From positions 4,650,001 to 4,714,000 of the forward strand of contig JAOVFP010000002.1 in NCBI GenBank assembly GCA_025738555.1: a DNA stretch of 64,000 nt, read 5' to 3'. Source of the DNA: Cyathus striatus. Its lineage: Eukaryota > Basidiomycota > Agaricomycetes > Agaricales > Nidulariaceae. Positions 12,301 through 22,351 of the stretch are shown here, one piece after another; the stretch's first letter is position 1; every line of letters starts with the position of its first letter. Below the pieces are notes generated by a model. It saw only the letters and a program-made list of their open reading frames with translations, searched no databases and was not told where the DNA came from. The translations under genes and the position numbers were made by a program.

Positions 12301-13480
12301 TGAGGCGCCTGAGTCCAGAAGCAAAGTGCTTGCTGCTGACTTACGGTTCACACTAACATAGGCTTCAATTCTTTGATTGAGTTTCTTACCAACAAAAGGA
12401 CTAGCTACAGTGGCAGTGTTTCCCGACTCAGCCACAGACGAGTCGTCAGACTCAGACTCCTGCTCCTGCTGCTTTGCTGTGTTCCCCTTTTCATGCCCCT
12501 TCCTTTTCCAAACAGGCTTCTTCCTCTTCGGGTCAGATCACTCCTTCGCAAGTAATTCAGTAGCCTTCTTGACTGCATAGCAGTCATCGACGTTGTGCGA
12601 GTCCATTTTGTGGACAGGGCAATACTTGGAACCTGTTGCATTTAGTGCAATTGCCGGCTCGTATTTCGTTACTATGGATTGTGTTGCATCGAAAGTTACC
12701 TTCCCGATTGCATCAGTGGTGACCTGCGCCAATGTGAACTTGGCTGCATCAGAACCTTGAAGCTTGTGAAAGGCCTGATCTCAGAATGCTGTCCAGGCCG
12801 GAGTGTTCGGCAATGACCCCAAGAACATGAAGACATACGTTGATTCATTGAATGGTTGCTTCATGTCTGCCAAAAGCTTTCGCCTGTTCTTGAAATCTGA
12901 GATATGTGCTCGTAGTTCCTCAGGGTTTCTGGACCACAATGCAGCCTTGAGTTCTTCGAAGATGATGTAGGCATTGGCTGCCACATTTGTGTCTTGGAAC
13001 ATAGCGAGGATTGCTGTGTAGACTTCGAGAGCGGTTTCATGTTCTGCAACTTGCATAAGTATATCGTCGGCCACTGTGTCACATATGATCCCTCTGGCTT
13101 TTCCATCTCGGATTTGACTTCGTTGAGCTGCCGTGTATCCTTCCGCATCGACGGTTTGGGAAGTTGAGGCCGGAGCCGAGGGAACAGTGACTGATGCTTC
13201 TTCTGTTGATGTGGTCTTTGTTCCTGATGTGACTGCCGGTAGCGAGACCTTGGGTGTGGCAGTGAGCCACTCTGGCTTGATAGCTTTATAACACCTCTCC
13301 CTTTGAAGTTTTGCTATGAGCTTCATTTTCCAAATTTGAAAATTTTCGACCCCTGTGAGCTTGAGGCCACCTTCCAATGACATGGCTGGATGTGGATGGT
13401 GGGTGTGACTAGGAGTTCTAGCTACTAGAGATCTTGATAGATCTTGATGATGTCGGTTCTTAGTGGGGTATTACGCCATG

Positions 13481-13492
13481 GGGCCCATAACC
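13481..13492 (-). other. Primer binding site, likely initiator tRNA-Met anticodon type
   Basis: Immediately after the 5' LTR the minus strand reads GGTTATGGGCCC. It pairs with the anticodon stem-loop of eukaryotic initiator tRNA-Met (GGGCUCAUAACC) with one G-U pair. Copia-type elements are known to prime from half-tRNA-iMet, so this is the likely primer. Inference from complementarity. Confidence 0.65.
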
Positions 13493-13766
13493 TGTCAAGA
13501 ACCGAAATCTAAGATAGACACAGTGAGCGTCTCAGTCAGAGTATAACGGACTTATAGATTAGCTAACCTAAGATAGATGCAGTGAGCGTCTATGGTACAT
13601 TAGTATGTAGTTATGTATGAGGTATAATAAGTAGGGCTCACCTCAGTCAGAGTATAACGGACTGAGGTGCATAAGGTGAAGTTTTCGAAGAAAAAGGAAA
13701 GAGAATGATTACGTAAATAAAGAAACAGAGAAGAATTAATAATAATATAATTAACCAATTCTGACA
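13493..13766 (-). repeat. 5' LTR of the copia element
   Basis: This is a 274-bp LTR (TGTCA..TGACA) bordered by ATACA at 13767-13771. It would hold the promoter of the element. It is nearly identical to 7824-8097. Confidence 0.95.
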
Positions 13767-13771
13767 ATACA

Positions 13772-15665
13772 ATTATGCTATATATCTATTTTAAATCCCC
13801 CTGTATTGATTTGGACTGCTTCATAAATCTCATTTTTACTCATTTCTATATTATTTCACCAATCTACACATCAGAGTGGTACAAAGAAGCAGTTTCAAGG
13901 TGTACATTGAACTGTTTGTATCTTTCATAAATGGTAGAAAGATGCTACAAAAATTATAAGGCGAAATACATACAATCATTTCATTATTATTCAAGTTTTA
14001 ACATAATTTTAGCTATTTTATTTTGTTTAGAAACTGTAGATCTATCCAGAACCTCTACTTTTCATTTTTTCATCCTAACATATCAAATATTGGATGCCTC
14101 AGGCCGGATCAAGCACTGTAGTTAATCATTATAAGTAAAACAAATATTGGTTAATATTTTACAGCCATTTTTGAAGTATAATGTACAAATTTGCGGCTTC
14201 AAACATCGAAATCATTGTTATTCATGGAACGAAGATGATATTTGGTTGTTAAGTCCGAGTAAGTCCGGTAAGCTTAGTTCGGCTGCTAGACAAGCCCTGA
14301 TATTATTAATAAGGGGTGGCCGAGTTCCCGGTTTTTCCACTTTCTGAGGTCTCGCGACAAAAATATTCGTAACATCTCATAGAATACTTCAAAAAATGCG
14401 ATTAAAGTTGGAAATGGTTTTATACAAAGTCTTTTATGTAGCACATGTATTTTATTCTAATTCACAGTCTTTAAAAGTTAGAAATTTTGAATTTACGCTA
14501 ATGTGACCGAGTTCCTGTGACAGTACAGTACATAAATTTTTGTAAGAATGTGCACCAGGCAGAAAACTCAAAATTTTAGTCCGAAAACTGTGACAAGATG
14601 GGGTTTTCATCTAAAATTGTAGTAATCCTAGTCTATATCCTCTTCTAGCTCATTTCATGTTTTCAAAAATATTTACCAATGATTATATATGTATGAGAAG
14701 ATGAAAACAAAGTATCTAAGCGATACGACAAAATGGTAAGGCTGGAAGGTGAAAGGAGTCCAGGTGTGTCAAGTCACGCTAGTGTGTCAAGGAACGCCAT
14801 AACACTGTACACTGCTGGTCACTACTACCTACAAACCACCTATCCCCTTTCCCCTCTCAGCGTCCGAAATACACATCCTTATTTCTGAGATATCTCATTC
14901 GATATACAAAAAGACGTGTCTAAACTGATATATTTAATTTCCTTTTGTCGCCTCCAGATTGTATTGTACATTTTTCCGATATTTGGTGGCCAGATCGGCT
15001 GCCGTCTTGATGGAAGAGTTTGCACGCAGAATTTCCTATGAGGGGTCGCAAAGTCCGTTCATGCACGCAAATGTTCAGAAATACAACAATACCTCAAGAC
15101 AATGATTCAGTTCAAGGATCATTTCCGTACATTTCGACTACGAGTCACAATGATTGGTCATTAAGAAATAATTAAGATGTTTCAACACACCGAGTTTTTT
15201 AAAATGCGCTCGAGCAAGACAGCCTGACGTTCAGCATGTGGGTTCTCCATAAGTTACGGTAAAGACGTATTTACTACCCACCCAATTGCCAGCTGTGACA
15301 ACACGCGTTGTCGGTCACGCGCCATAACCACAGATTTGTAACTTTAAGTAGATGTACTTATGCCTCCAAGCGCTGAACATAATACATGTTTATCGTATCA
15401 TCCTAAACGCATATAATCGATTCATATAGTACGTGGCATATGTATCTAAATTACAGATGCTTTGATGATAATAAATAAGTATATCTGTCAGATGATAACA
15501 CAAAGAATGCAAGGGTGTCCGAGTCGTAAATGCGAAGTACAAAAAGGCATTAATATGAGGCATAAGCATGAGTCATAACGTGTATAAATACATAGCTTGA
15601 TAGTATGAAATTTTGAAGGAAAAGGGCAAAGGAATGCGTTCGTAGAATCGTAACCATGTTCAAGT
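13772..15665. other. AT-rich gene-free stretch right of the transposon nest
   Basis: No coding frame of note and no tRNA-like structure was seen. It probably contains 3' sequence of the HSV2 gene at its right end and worn intergenic DNA. Confidence 0.5.
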
Positions 15666-17204
15666 TCAACCCCAACCATCCCACCTTCCGTACCGCCGGT
15701 TTTCCTGCACAATGCATTCCAAACCGCGTTTTTCCTTCTCCTTCTCCTTACCCTTACCCTTGTCCAAGCGGCCAATAGTTGTTGCTGATGAACCACTTAT
15801 TGACCGGGAATGATTTGAAGGGGTGGGAGAAGATGGAAATGGCCTAGGACTGGCTGGCACTGGAGAAGCGGGGGCATTGAAAGAAGATGGTCCTCCAGGG
15901 AGAGATATTCTATACCATCTTCCGGTATATGTTAAAGCAATTAGCTGATAGTCAGGTACGTTTGGGGAATCGGATCCGTCCTTTGTCGAAGCGTCTATCC
16001 AACCCACAACACAGTGCTCTTCCTCGGATGCACCATCGTTTGTAGGCCGAGACGTGGAAGAAAGTGAGATGTGTGATAACTTAACTGGGATACGAAACTG
16101 TGCGTAAGACCATTCCGATCCAAAGTATTTAGGAAGAGAGATGTAGGGTGCTAAAGGTGAGAATGAAGACTGTCGGTTGCTACAAAATAACGGATAATCA
16201 GAGAAGATAATATGATGGTGCTGAATAGAAACGCACGATGAGCCAATCCTGAAAATATGGACCGTGCCCTTGTCACTCCATACACAAACCTCTCTTTCAT
16301 CCGGCCGAAACCTCACGCCATAGATCTGCGCTTGATCAGCACCCCGGCGCAGCTCTTGTAAGAGTTTCCCCGTATAGGCATCCCATATCCTAACCAGTGT
16401 ACCTCGTTCTGAAGTAGTAGCCAATAATCTGCCAGACGGAGGAACGGCTAGAGCCATGAGGTGGTGCGTGTGCGCAGCAATAATAGAAACAGAGTTCTTG
16501 GCAGGAGATGGCGGAGGTTTGAAAGGCTGGCCTGTGGGAGGACCAGAAGGAATAGGGGGAGGGCAAGGCGGTAAATGGATCATTTGTACATGACCTAGCT
16601 GTCTACCAGCAGTAACTAATAATGTCGAATAGGGTGCAGTCGCAAGGGCGAGTAGACCTAGATTTGAAAGCACAATTCTCTAGTTAGGAGAAGCAAGGAT
16701 ATGTAGGACTTACTTACCTCGAGGGTTACTGTATGTGTCCCATTCTGCATATCTCGTAACTTGTTCATCGATCTTGAAGACTACTACTCTGCGGCGAAGG
16801 GAGACTGCCAACCAACCTCGTCTACAAGCAAGACCTGCCACTTTCTCTTTGAATTCCAGTTCAACGACTTCTTTCTCTCTTTTATCATCCCAAACGATCA
16901 CTTTATTGGGGGATACAAGGGACTGGGACCACCACCGACAAGAAAGATGAGGTTGGACGTATGCAATGGTACCACCATGGCGAGAGTCCCCCCCGTCACC
17001 GCTGATCGAACAATGATAAGCAACGTGTTATAAAAAGTAGACATAAGACCAACCATGCTTGCGAAGCAGCTGGAGCGGCCATGTACGATATATAGCGAAA
17101 CCAGCTGGAGTGGATGTGGTAAAGATCTTGCAGTCTGGGTCGAATCGGACGTCGTGGATGTGGACCGGATTGGAGGGTGTGATGGAATGGCGGGCGAGAT
17201 TCAT
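15666..17204 (-). CDS. HSV2: PROPPIN (WIPI3/WIPI4, HSV2-like) WD40 protein, apparent 1-base frameshift
   Basis: This is a seven-bladed beta-propeller that binds PI3P/PI(3,5)P2 and acts in autophagy and vacuole/endosome dynamics. The phosphoinositide motif is LRRG in KLLQELRRGADQ. Other family marks are IDEQVTRYAEW, NPRG, TSERGTLVRIWD, SDKGTVHIF and LPKYFGSEWSYAQF. Exon 1 is 17204-17054 (ATG chosen at 17204; an upstream GTG is not needed), followed by an intron 17053-17002. Exon 2 is 17001-16718, followed by an intron 16717-16658. A 57-nt intron lies in exon 3, inside an open frame. In exon 2 the frame breaks between VGGGPSPLYPP and NKVIVWDD at a run of five C (plus strand G 16908-16912); one more base would restore the family sequence, so this is either an assembly error or a real mutation. 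The C-terminal tail is Ser/Pro-rich. Confidence 0.88.
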
Positions 17205-17495
17205 GAAGAAGGGGCTCACGGAAAAAGCCCCGGTTAAAACATGAGTTGGGATGGTTGGATGAGGAGTACTAAAGTAGTGGTGATGGTCCCAGGTTGAAGA
17301 GGCGTGACTGCTAAATCAATACATATCTGTATTACTAATGTAGTAATGGCCTTGAATACGCCATTCTAGTATACTATTCATCTCCTAGCAATATAAGCAC
17401 CAAAAGTCCTATATTCGAACAAAAATATACACGTCATATACACAAATTTGTATGTTATACATAGTACAATGATCAAGTCTTATCTTCTAACTGTA

Positions 17496-19081
17496 TCAAG
17501 TCTTTGCCTGAGTATAAAAGCTTGTAGAAACAGCCGCACGTACAGGTGGGCACGCCGCGGTATGCGCAGCAGAATGGCGCGAAGCAGTACTGTTGGTGAT
17601 GTTGGTGGGGTTCCATGTCTTGGGAGGGCGCAAGTCAATGTGAGCGAGCTGCTGTCTTGCAGCCTTGAACTCCATTTCTTCAGCTTGATTCTGCGCCAAC
17701 AACGCTGCTTTTGCCTCGGCCTGCCTTTGTAGTTCTGCCTCTGATTCATCTGACAGATAGTCTGTAAACCCCCCATCAGACGTGACGGTGCTATCCGACA
17801 ACGACCCAAGCCCGTCACTACTACCGCTACTACTAGACGCGCTTGACAATGAATCCTCATCTTTCACGGACGAGCGGGGTATCACCAAGGACTTAGGACG
17901 GTCAACCGCAAGAGACATCGCGCCTTTATCTTTATTGGCTGGGGGGGGTGTGGAAACGGATGCTTTGGCGGGAGGTGGGGTAGGTGGCGGATGGGATATG
18001 GACGATCGACGGCGGACATGTTGCTGAGACTCCGGGCTGCGACGTTCAGTTCCATTGGTTGAGGCAGAAGCCGAAGGACCGGCACTAGAGCGCTTCATAC
18101 TAGATACACGACGAGGGGTTGAGTTGACATCAAGATCAATGTGCTTCCGATTTGGGGAAGAATGGGATGAGTGGGTTCCTCCTTGCATAGGTTTATCGGT
18201 AAATTCAGGAATCGGTTGGCGGCGTGGACTATGGTGTTGCAATGTCGCAGGATTTGTGACGGACGTCGATATTGAATGGCCGCTCCCTGCGCGAGGGATG
18301 GTTGCGCCAAGTGCGGCATTAGTTTGTTTAGGGCTTCCTCCTGAGCGAGATTTGGTCGGGATGGTCATACCCGCCGTCTTGGCTGCAGACAAACTGTTGG
18401 AACGGCTGGAAGGGCTAGAGTTCCCGCTATTTCTTCGATCGAAGGACGGCATGGGAGACTTTCCAACAGCACTTCCGCGTACGCTGCCGGATGAAGAAGG
18501 TGGGACGGGGCTTGCTCTGATCGAAAGGCTATCGAGTGCGGCTTTGATGTCTGGCGGAATAGGGACATGGTGCACGATGCTAACGGATCGCCAGTCAGCG
18601 GGCTGGATTAAACGATACTCGGCGGGCACTGGGGGTCTACAGCAGCCTGGCCAGCCGGGATTGTAGTAGCCCGACTGTTTGGAGGAAGGATTGGTGAGTG
18701 CCCACTGTTGGTGTGAAGCTGTTACGATGGGGCGGCTAAATGGCGCAAGGGCAAGGACACACCTTGCAGTACCCACAGCCATTAAACGATTCGACTATAA
18801 AAGGGATGAATTAGTAGGGCTGAATATTGAATGTGGCAGCGCGAGAAGGAAAGAAAATGGAAGGGTACCTTCGGCGTTCTTGAGATACAAGACATCAAAG
18901 CGAGGATGGGCGGTTCTATTTCGACAGGTTTCTCGGACATGGGGACATCTGGGGAGAGGAGGTGGGACTGGGGAATTGGCAGGAAACGAAAGAAAGGGGA
19001 GACTAACCTGTTGTGGGGAAAGACCTTGCACATTGGGCAAGGGTTAACGGCCTGGACGATGGAACCCTGAGCGTAGCACAT
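17496..19081 (-). CDS. Conserved basidiomycete protein, Cys-rich N-terminus and Ser-rich body
   Basis: Function unknown. The start at 19081 gives MCYAQGSIVQAVNPCPMC. Splicing with introns of GT..AG type (two near 18790-19020 and one near 18710-18760) joins VFPHNR, CPHVRETCRNR, FDVLYLKNAE, FNGCGYCKWALTNP and NPGWPGCCRPP. The first 90 residues thus hold nine Cys, several as CxxC pairs, suggesting a zinc-binding module. Then come about 300 residues rich in Ser, Pro and basic residues, probably disordered. A charged helix near the C-terminus (SDESEAELQRQAEAKAALLA) may form a coiled coil. The gene is divergent from NCS1, 790 bp away. I recognise the N-terminal pattern as conserved but cannot assign a role. 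Confidence 0.75.
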
Positions 19082-19479
19082 TGTGGGATAGAGAGGAGAG
19101 AGGAAAGAGGGACTCTGGAGTGGAGTGGATGGGAGGAGTAGAGGAGGAAATGAGAAGGAAGGAGATGAGTGGATGAGGATTCGATGAAGAGAATATAGGG
19201 AAGTAGTTTGGTGAGACGCTGTATTTGTATGTAGTTGAGAAAGAACTTTACAGAGAAGGCATGACTGGCATGACTAGCATGTGGTATCCTGTCTGCATTG
19301 GGCTGATCGCTCGGTTAAGGACCAGGACATGACACGAAGGAGTGGATAGCACAGAGCAAGACGCGGGGAGCAGACAGAGAACGATGGCGTACTTATATCT
19401 CTTGCAAGGCCACGAGATCCTGCATGGGCCACGAGTTGCCAGAGTCCTCATGCAACCAGCCACGATGCATCATCCCAAT

Positions 19480-19745
19480 AAGTTAGTAGGTAGGATGGTA
19501 GTAATATAGGATAGTAGGATAGTAGAGTTTGAGTAGAGTAGTGGCGGTAAGTAGTAGTAATATATTAGTAGTATGGTAGTATGGTAGTAGAGTAGTAGAG
19601 TAGAGTAATAGTATAGTAGTAGTACTACTATGGTATTACAGTACTTCGTGGTATAGTAACAGAGCAACAGAGTAATATAATAGTAGTATAGCAGAATATA
19701 GGTAATAGTAATATCATAGTAATATCATACTAGTAATATAATAAC
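19480..19745. repeat. TAG/TAGTA low-complexity tract
   Basis: About 265 bp are built from short variants of GTAGTA, TAGTAT and AGAGTAGTAG. It lies in the shared upstream region of the Cys-rich gene and NCS1. Open frames here are artefacts of the repeat. Confidence 0.85.
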
Positions 19746-19870
19746 TATACGATCCTCCTGATTACAGAATCTAAGCGCCCGTCTCCCCTTACCGGGGCTG
19801 TGCTCCACTTCATCTCCTCACCTTCCTCTCCTCCCTCCCTCCTAGTCTTTTTTATTATTCAACCCTTACG

Positions 19871-20711
19871 ATGGGAAAGTCACAGAGCAAGCTATCCCCG
19901 GAGCAACTTGCCGACCTTCAGAAAAACACCTACTGTCAGTCTCTGCACTTCTTATCCTGCATTGCTGAATCTAGCATATCTAGTCGACAAGAAGGAGCTC
20001 CAACAATGGTGAGCCTACACATACCCCTGCCGCTCCATCCTCATCGAACTCTCCTCTAGGTATAAAGGCTTCCGCAAGGACTGCCCATCCGGACAACTTG
20101 ACAAGGACGAGTTCAGCAGAATATACAAGCAGTTCTTCCCCTTCGGCGATCCCGCAGAGTTCGCTGATTACGTCTTCAATGTCTTTGACGAGAACAAGAA
20201 CGGCACCATTGATTTCAAGGAGTTCATTTGTGCACTCAGTGTCACCAGTCGTGGCCGCTTGGACGAGAAACTAAAATGTACCGTCTCACAGCCCTCCTTC
20301 CCTCTCACTCGTCCGACTCACACAGCCGCCATCTAGGGGCTTTCCAACTGTATGATATTGACAAGGACGGAACCATCACATACGATGAAATGTTGCAGAT
20401 AGTACAGTCCATCTACAAGATGACCGGAGAGATGGTCAAGCTACCTGCGGACGAGGACACGCCAGAGAAGGTCTGATATCTTGCCCCAAATCTATCACAT
20501 CATTCATTCAACCATCTGTATCAGCGTGTCGACAAAATATTTAGGAACATGGATAGGGACAAAGATGCCAAGCTGACGTATGAAGAATTTGTCGAAGGTA
20601 GCAAACAGGATCCAACAATCGTACAGGTAAGTCGTCCTTTTCCTCGACGCTGCGTCCTGTAATATTCTGATCGCTCTGTAGGCGCTTTCATTATATGACG
20701 GGCTCGTGTAG
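19871..20711 (+). CDS. NCS1: Neuronal calcium sensor 1 / frequenin
   Basis: This is an EF-hand calcium sensor that, in fungi, binds and activates the phosphatidylinositol 4-kinase Pik1 at the Golgi. Six exons: 19871-19934, 19984-20008, 20060-20277, 20337-20470, 20525-20626 and 20682-20711. They give 190 residues, exactly the family length. MGKSQSK is a myristoylation signal. Canonical loops are visible at [24 protein letters not shown] and [12 protein letters not shown]; the first EF-hand ([11 protein letters not shown]) is degenerate, as usual in this family. The C-terminus is ALSLYDGLV. No oddities. It ends 325 bp from the convergent EMC3. Confidence 0.96.
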
Positions 20712-21035
20712 ATGATAAATACCTTTTTTGTTTTCCTGCTTTGTTTGTCTGTTTTACTCTCCTGTTGTCACGGCCGTTGAGATACCTTCACTAGGTGTTA
20801 TATTTCTCCTTCCCATTTTCTTATTGTAGCTTATTATCCCTGAAGAACCCCCCCTGAGCCTGACCAGATTGTTCATGGCAGTAGAAGGGGTCAGCCGATT
20901 CAGCAGTATCAGCTTGTATGTACAATACGTGCCCACGCAATGTAGCTGTACAGTTTTCAAACCGTAGTTTCTTGCTTACACTCAATGTATACCCATGGGG
21001 ACGAAACACGATGTGACCAACCATAAATACCTCGC
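20712..21035. other. 3' region between NCS1 and EMC3
   Basis: This is the space between two convergent genes, presumably 3' UTRs and terminators. No other feature seen. Confidence 0.5.
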
Positions 21036-22109
21036 TCAAATTTTACCATATCTACGCAAAACTCGGTTTTCTACATCAGTACCCACCCAAGAGTAAAGAC
21101 CTTCAGCAAAGGCCAAGTTGTCCCTCTCCGCCTTGAAAAGCTTCACAAAGTCCTGAGGTTGACCTGGAGCAGCGCTTCCCATATTGGCAAATGGAGAAGA
21201 AATCATATCACGCGAGGAATCCGCAGCTATTCAAGGGGTCAATTGAGCACTGCTTTTCTTTAAAGTGGAAAATACCTACAGTTATCGTTCCCAAGGATAA
21301 GGCGGTAAAGACCATTCAACCCAAAAAAGTTGAGAAAATACCAGGACAGCGACGAAACCCATCGTACATCCATGTCTGGCGTCTCAATACCACGCTGAAG
21401 CATGGATTTGAATCCCAGGGTTAGAGGAAATGGAAGTTTAACTGCCCGCCAACATGAGCTTCCTGTGATATAATGAATGCAGAACGAAGGAGTAACGTAC
21501 TGAGAACGAAGCCTTGGAAGAAGAAATTGATCCATCCCATAATAATCATTTGGGGAACCATCATGACCATCTGTGTTTTCATGCCAGCCATCATGCCGTC
21601 CATTGCAGCGGGATCGGTGATAGGGTTGGGAGGAGCAGATGGAGCGTCGCCAGTAGGTGGTCCATCTTTTAGATACGTTCCTGTAGCGAAAGCTAGAGAA
21701 AGGTGGCTCGAGATGGAGGTATAGAAAGTAGGCGGTAATGGCGAGTTTGAGGATGTAGCTCGAAGGATATGCGAGCGAGCTAAAGCGCGTCTGTGGGCTC
21801 ACTTGAGCGCCACGCACAAGCTATAAGGAAATTACAACGTACTGTTCACGAAGTGCTGCTCGTGGCAGCCTTTTCGGCGGTGAGTGAAGGAGCTGCACAA
21901 CATAATGTCTAAGAATGCCAACAAGAATCTGAAGGAAGTTGTAAGAACAAAATAAAGATGCAAGCTGCAGAGAGTGCACCATGACGAGTGTGATTGGGAA
22001 CAATACCCAGTCCCGTATTTGGGGATCGAGGTATAATGAAGGGCTGGGGAAACATGTTAGTATTCTTAATAACGACAAAAGAGCAGAAAATTTACACGGA
22101 GTCGACCAT
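21036..22109 (-). CDS. EMC3: ER membrane protein complex subunit 3
   Basis: EMC3 is the membrane insertase core subunit of the EMC, related to YidC/Oxa1/Get1, which inserts tail-anchored and multi-pass proteins into the ER. Six exons: 22109-22096, 22043-21980, 21928-21843, 21790-21501, 21441-21280 and 21226-21036. They encode 268 residues, the usual length. Marks of the family: [43 protein letters not shown], the Met-rich [18 protein letters not shown], the transmembrane segment [15 protein letters not shown], and [33 protein letters not shown]. The first exon is only 14 nt (ATG in a good CCACCATGG context). Exon 4 begins after a 52-nt intron (21842-21791) that several competing AG sites make easy to mispredict. 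Confidence 0.95.
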
Positions 22110-22351
22110 GGTGGATGAAAGTGAGGAGGATGGCGAGTCTAAGTATGTAACAGCGTCCAACGCGTCGTCGTCAACTCTGCCAATGTGGCTGTGCAAACAT
22201 TTATTCAATTATTCATTATTTCCGATGCAGCGGCTAGCCTGCCGCAGTTCTAACTTCCTGCAACTCGCAACCATAACCAGCTACTTACTGTCTCAGCGCA
22301 ACCTCCTTACATTCCTCGAATCCTACACTCATTACGCTTGAGTTCACATAA

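Larger units (their letters stand above)
8082..13383 (-). pseudogene. Copia gag-pol polyprotein with six TGA stops and an insertion
   Basis: Reading on the minus strand from 13383: Gag (MSLEGGLKLTGVENFQIWKM), a Cys/His segment (YCPVHKMDSHNVDDC), aspartic protease (LLLDSGASSHI), the integrase zinc region (LHKRMGHVSNSKL..CEPCVLSK) and the DDE core (HSDVGGPI, FQSDGGGEYTG, GLAERMNQTL). Next come RT (VFAPVASLESI, catalytic VVYVDDFILA) and RNase H (GYSDSDWAGD, STESEYVGLS). All six in-frame stops are TGA, at 12783, 12540, 10614, 10149, 9990 and 9456 (first bases, descending); elsewhere the frame is open. A solo LTR (8720-9381) splits the RT-RNase H part, and removing it plus 5 bp restores the frame. 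The C-terminus ends inside the 3' LTR. Confidence 0.92.
7824..13766 (-). mobile_element. Ty1/copia LTR retrotransposon, complete ends, ATACA duplication
   Basis: Two 274-bp LTRs (7824-8097 and 13493-13766) begin TGTCA and end TGACA. ATACA flanks the element at 7819-7823 and 13767-13771. Transcription is on the minus strand: 5' LTR, primer binding site, gag-protease-integrase-RT-RNase H in the copia order, polypurine tract, 3' LTR. The single gag-pol frame carries six in-frame TGA stops and a nested solo LTR (8720-9381). Without that insert the element would be about 5.28 kb. The LTRs differ at only four sites, so insertion is fairly recent, yet this copy cannot make its own proteins. Confidence 0.95.

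Noticed and set aside
1..13383. TGA read as a sense codon (recoding) in the retroelements
   Set aside because: Host genes use TGA as a normal stop (EMC3, DIRS-independent genes such as IMP2 and VPS52 end in TGA), and the TGA sites fit CGA mutation.
18055..18666. 203-codon plus-strand frame opposite the Cys-rich gene
   Set aside because: Antisense shadow of the Ser-rich coding region; composition follows the real frame.
21790..21842. A 22-nt intron in EMC3
   Set aside because: Another acceptor downstream (CCCACAG) gives a normal 52-nt intron and restores [13 protein letters not shown], which fits the family.
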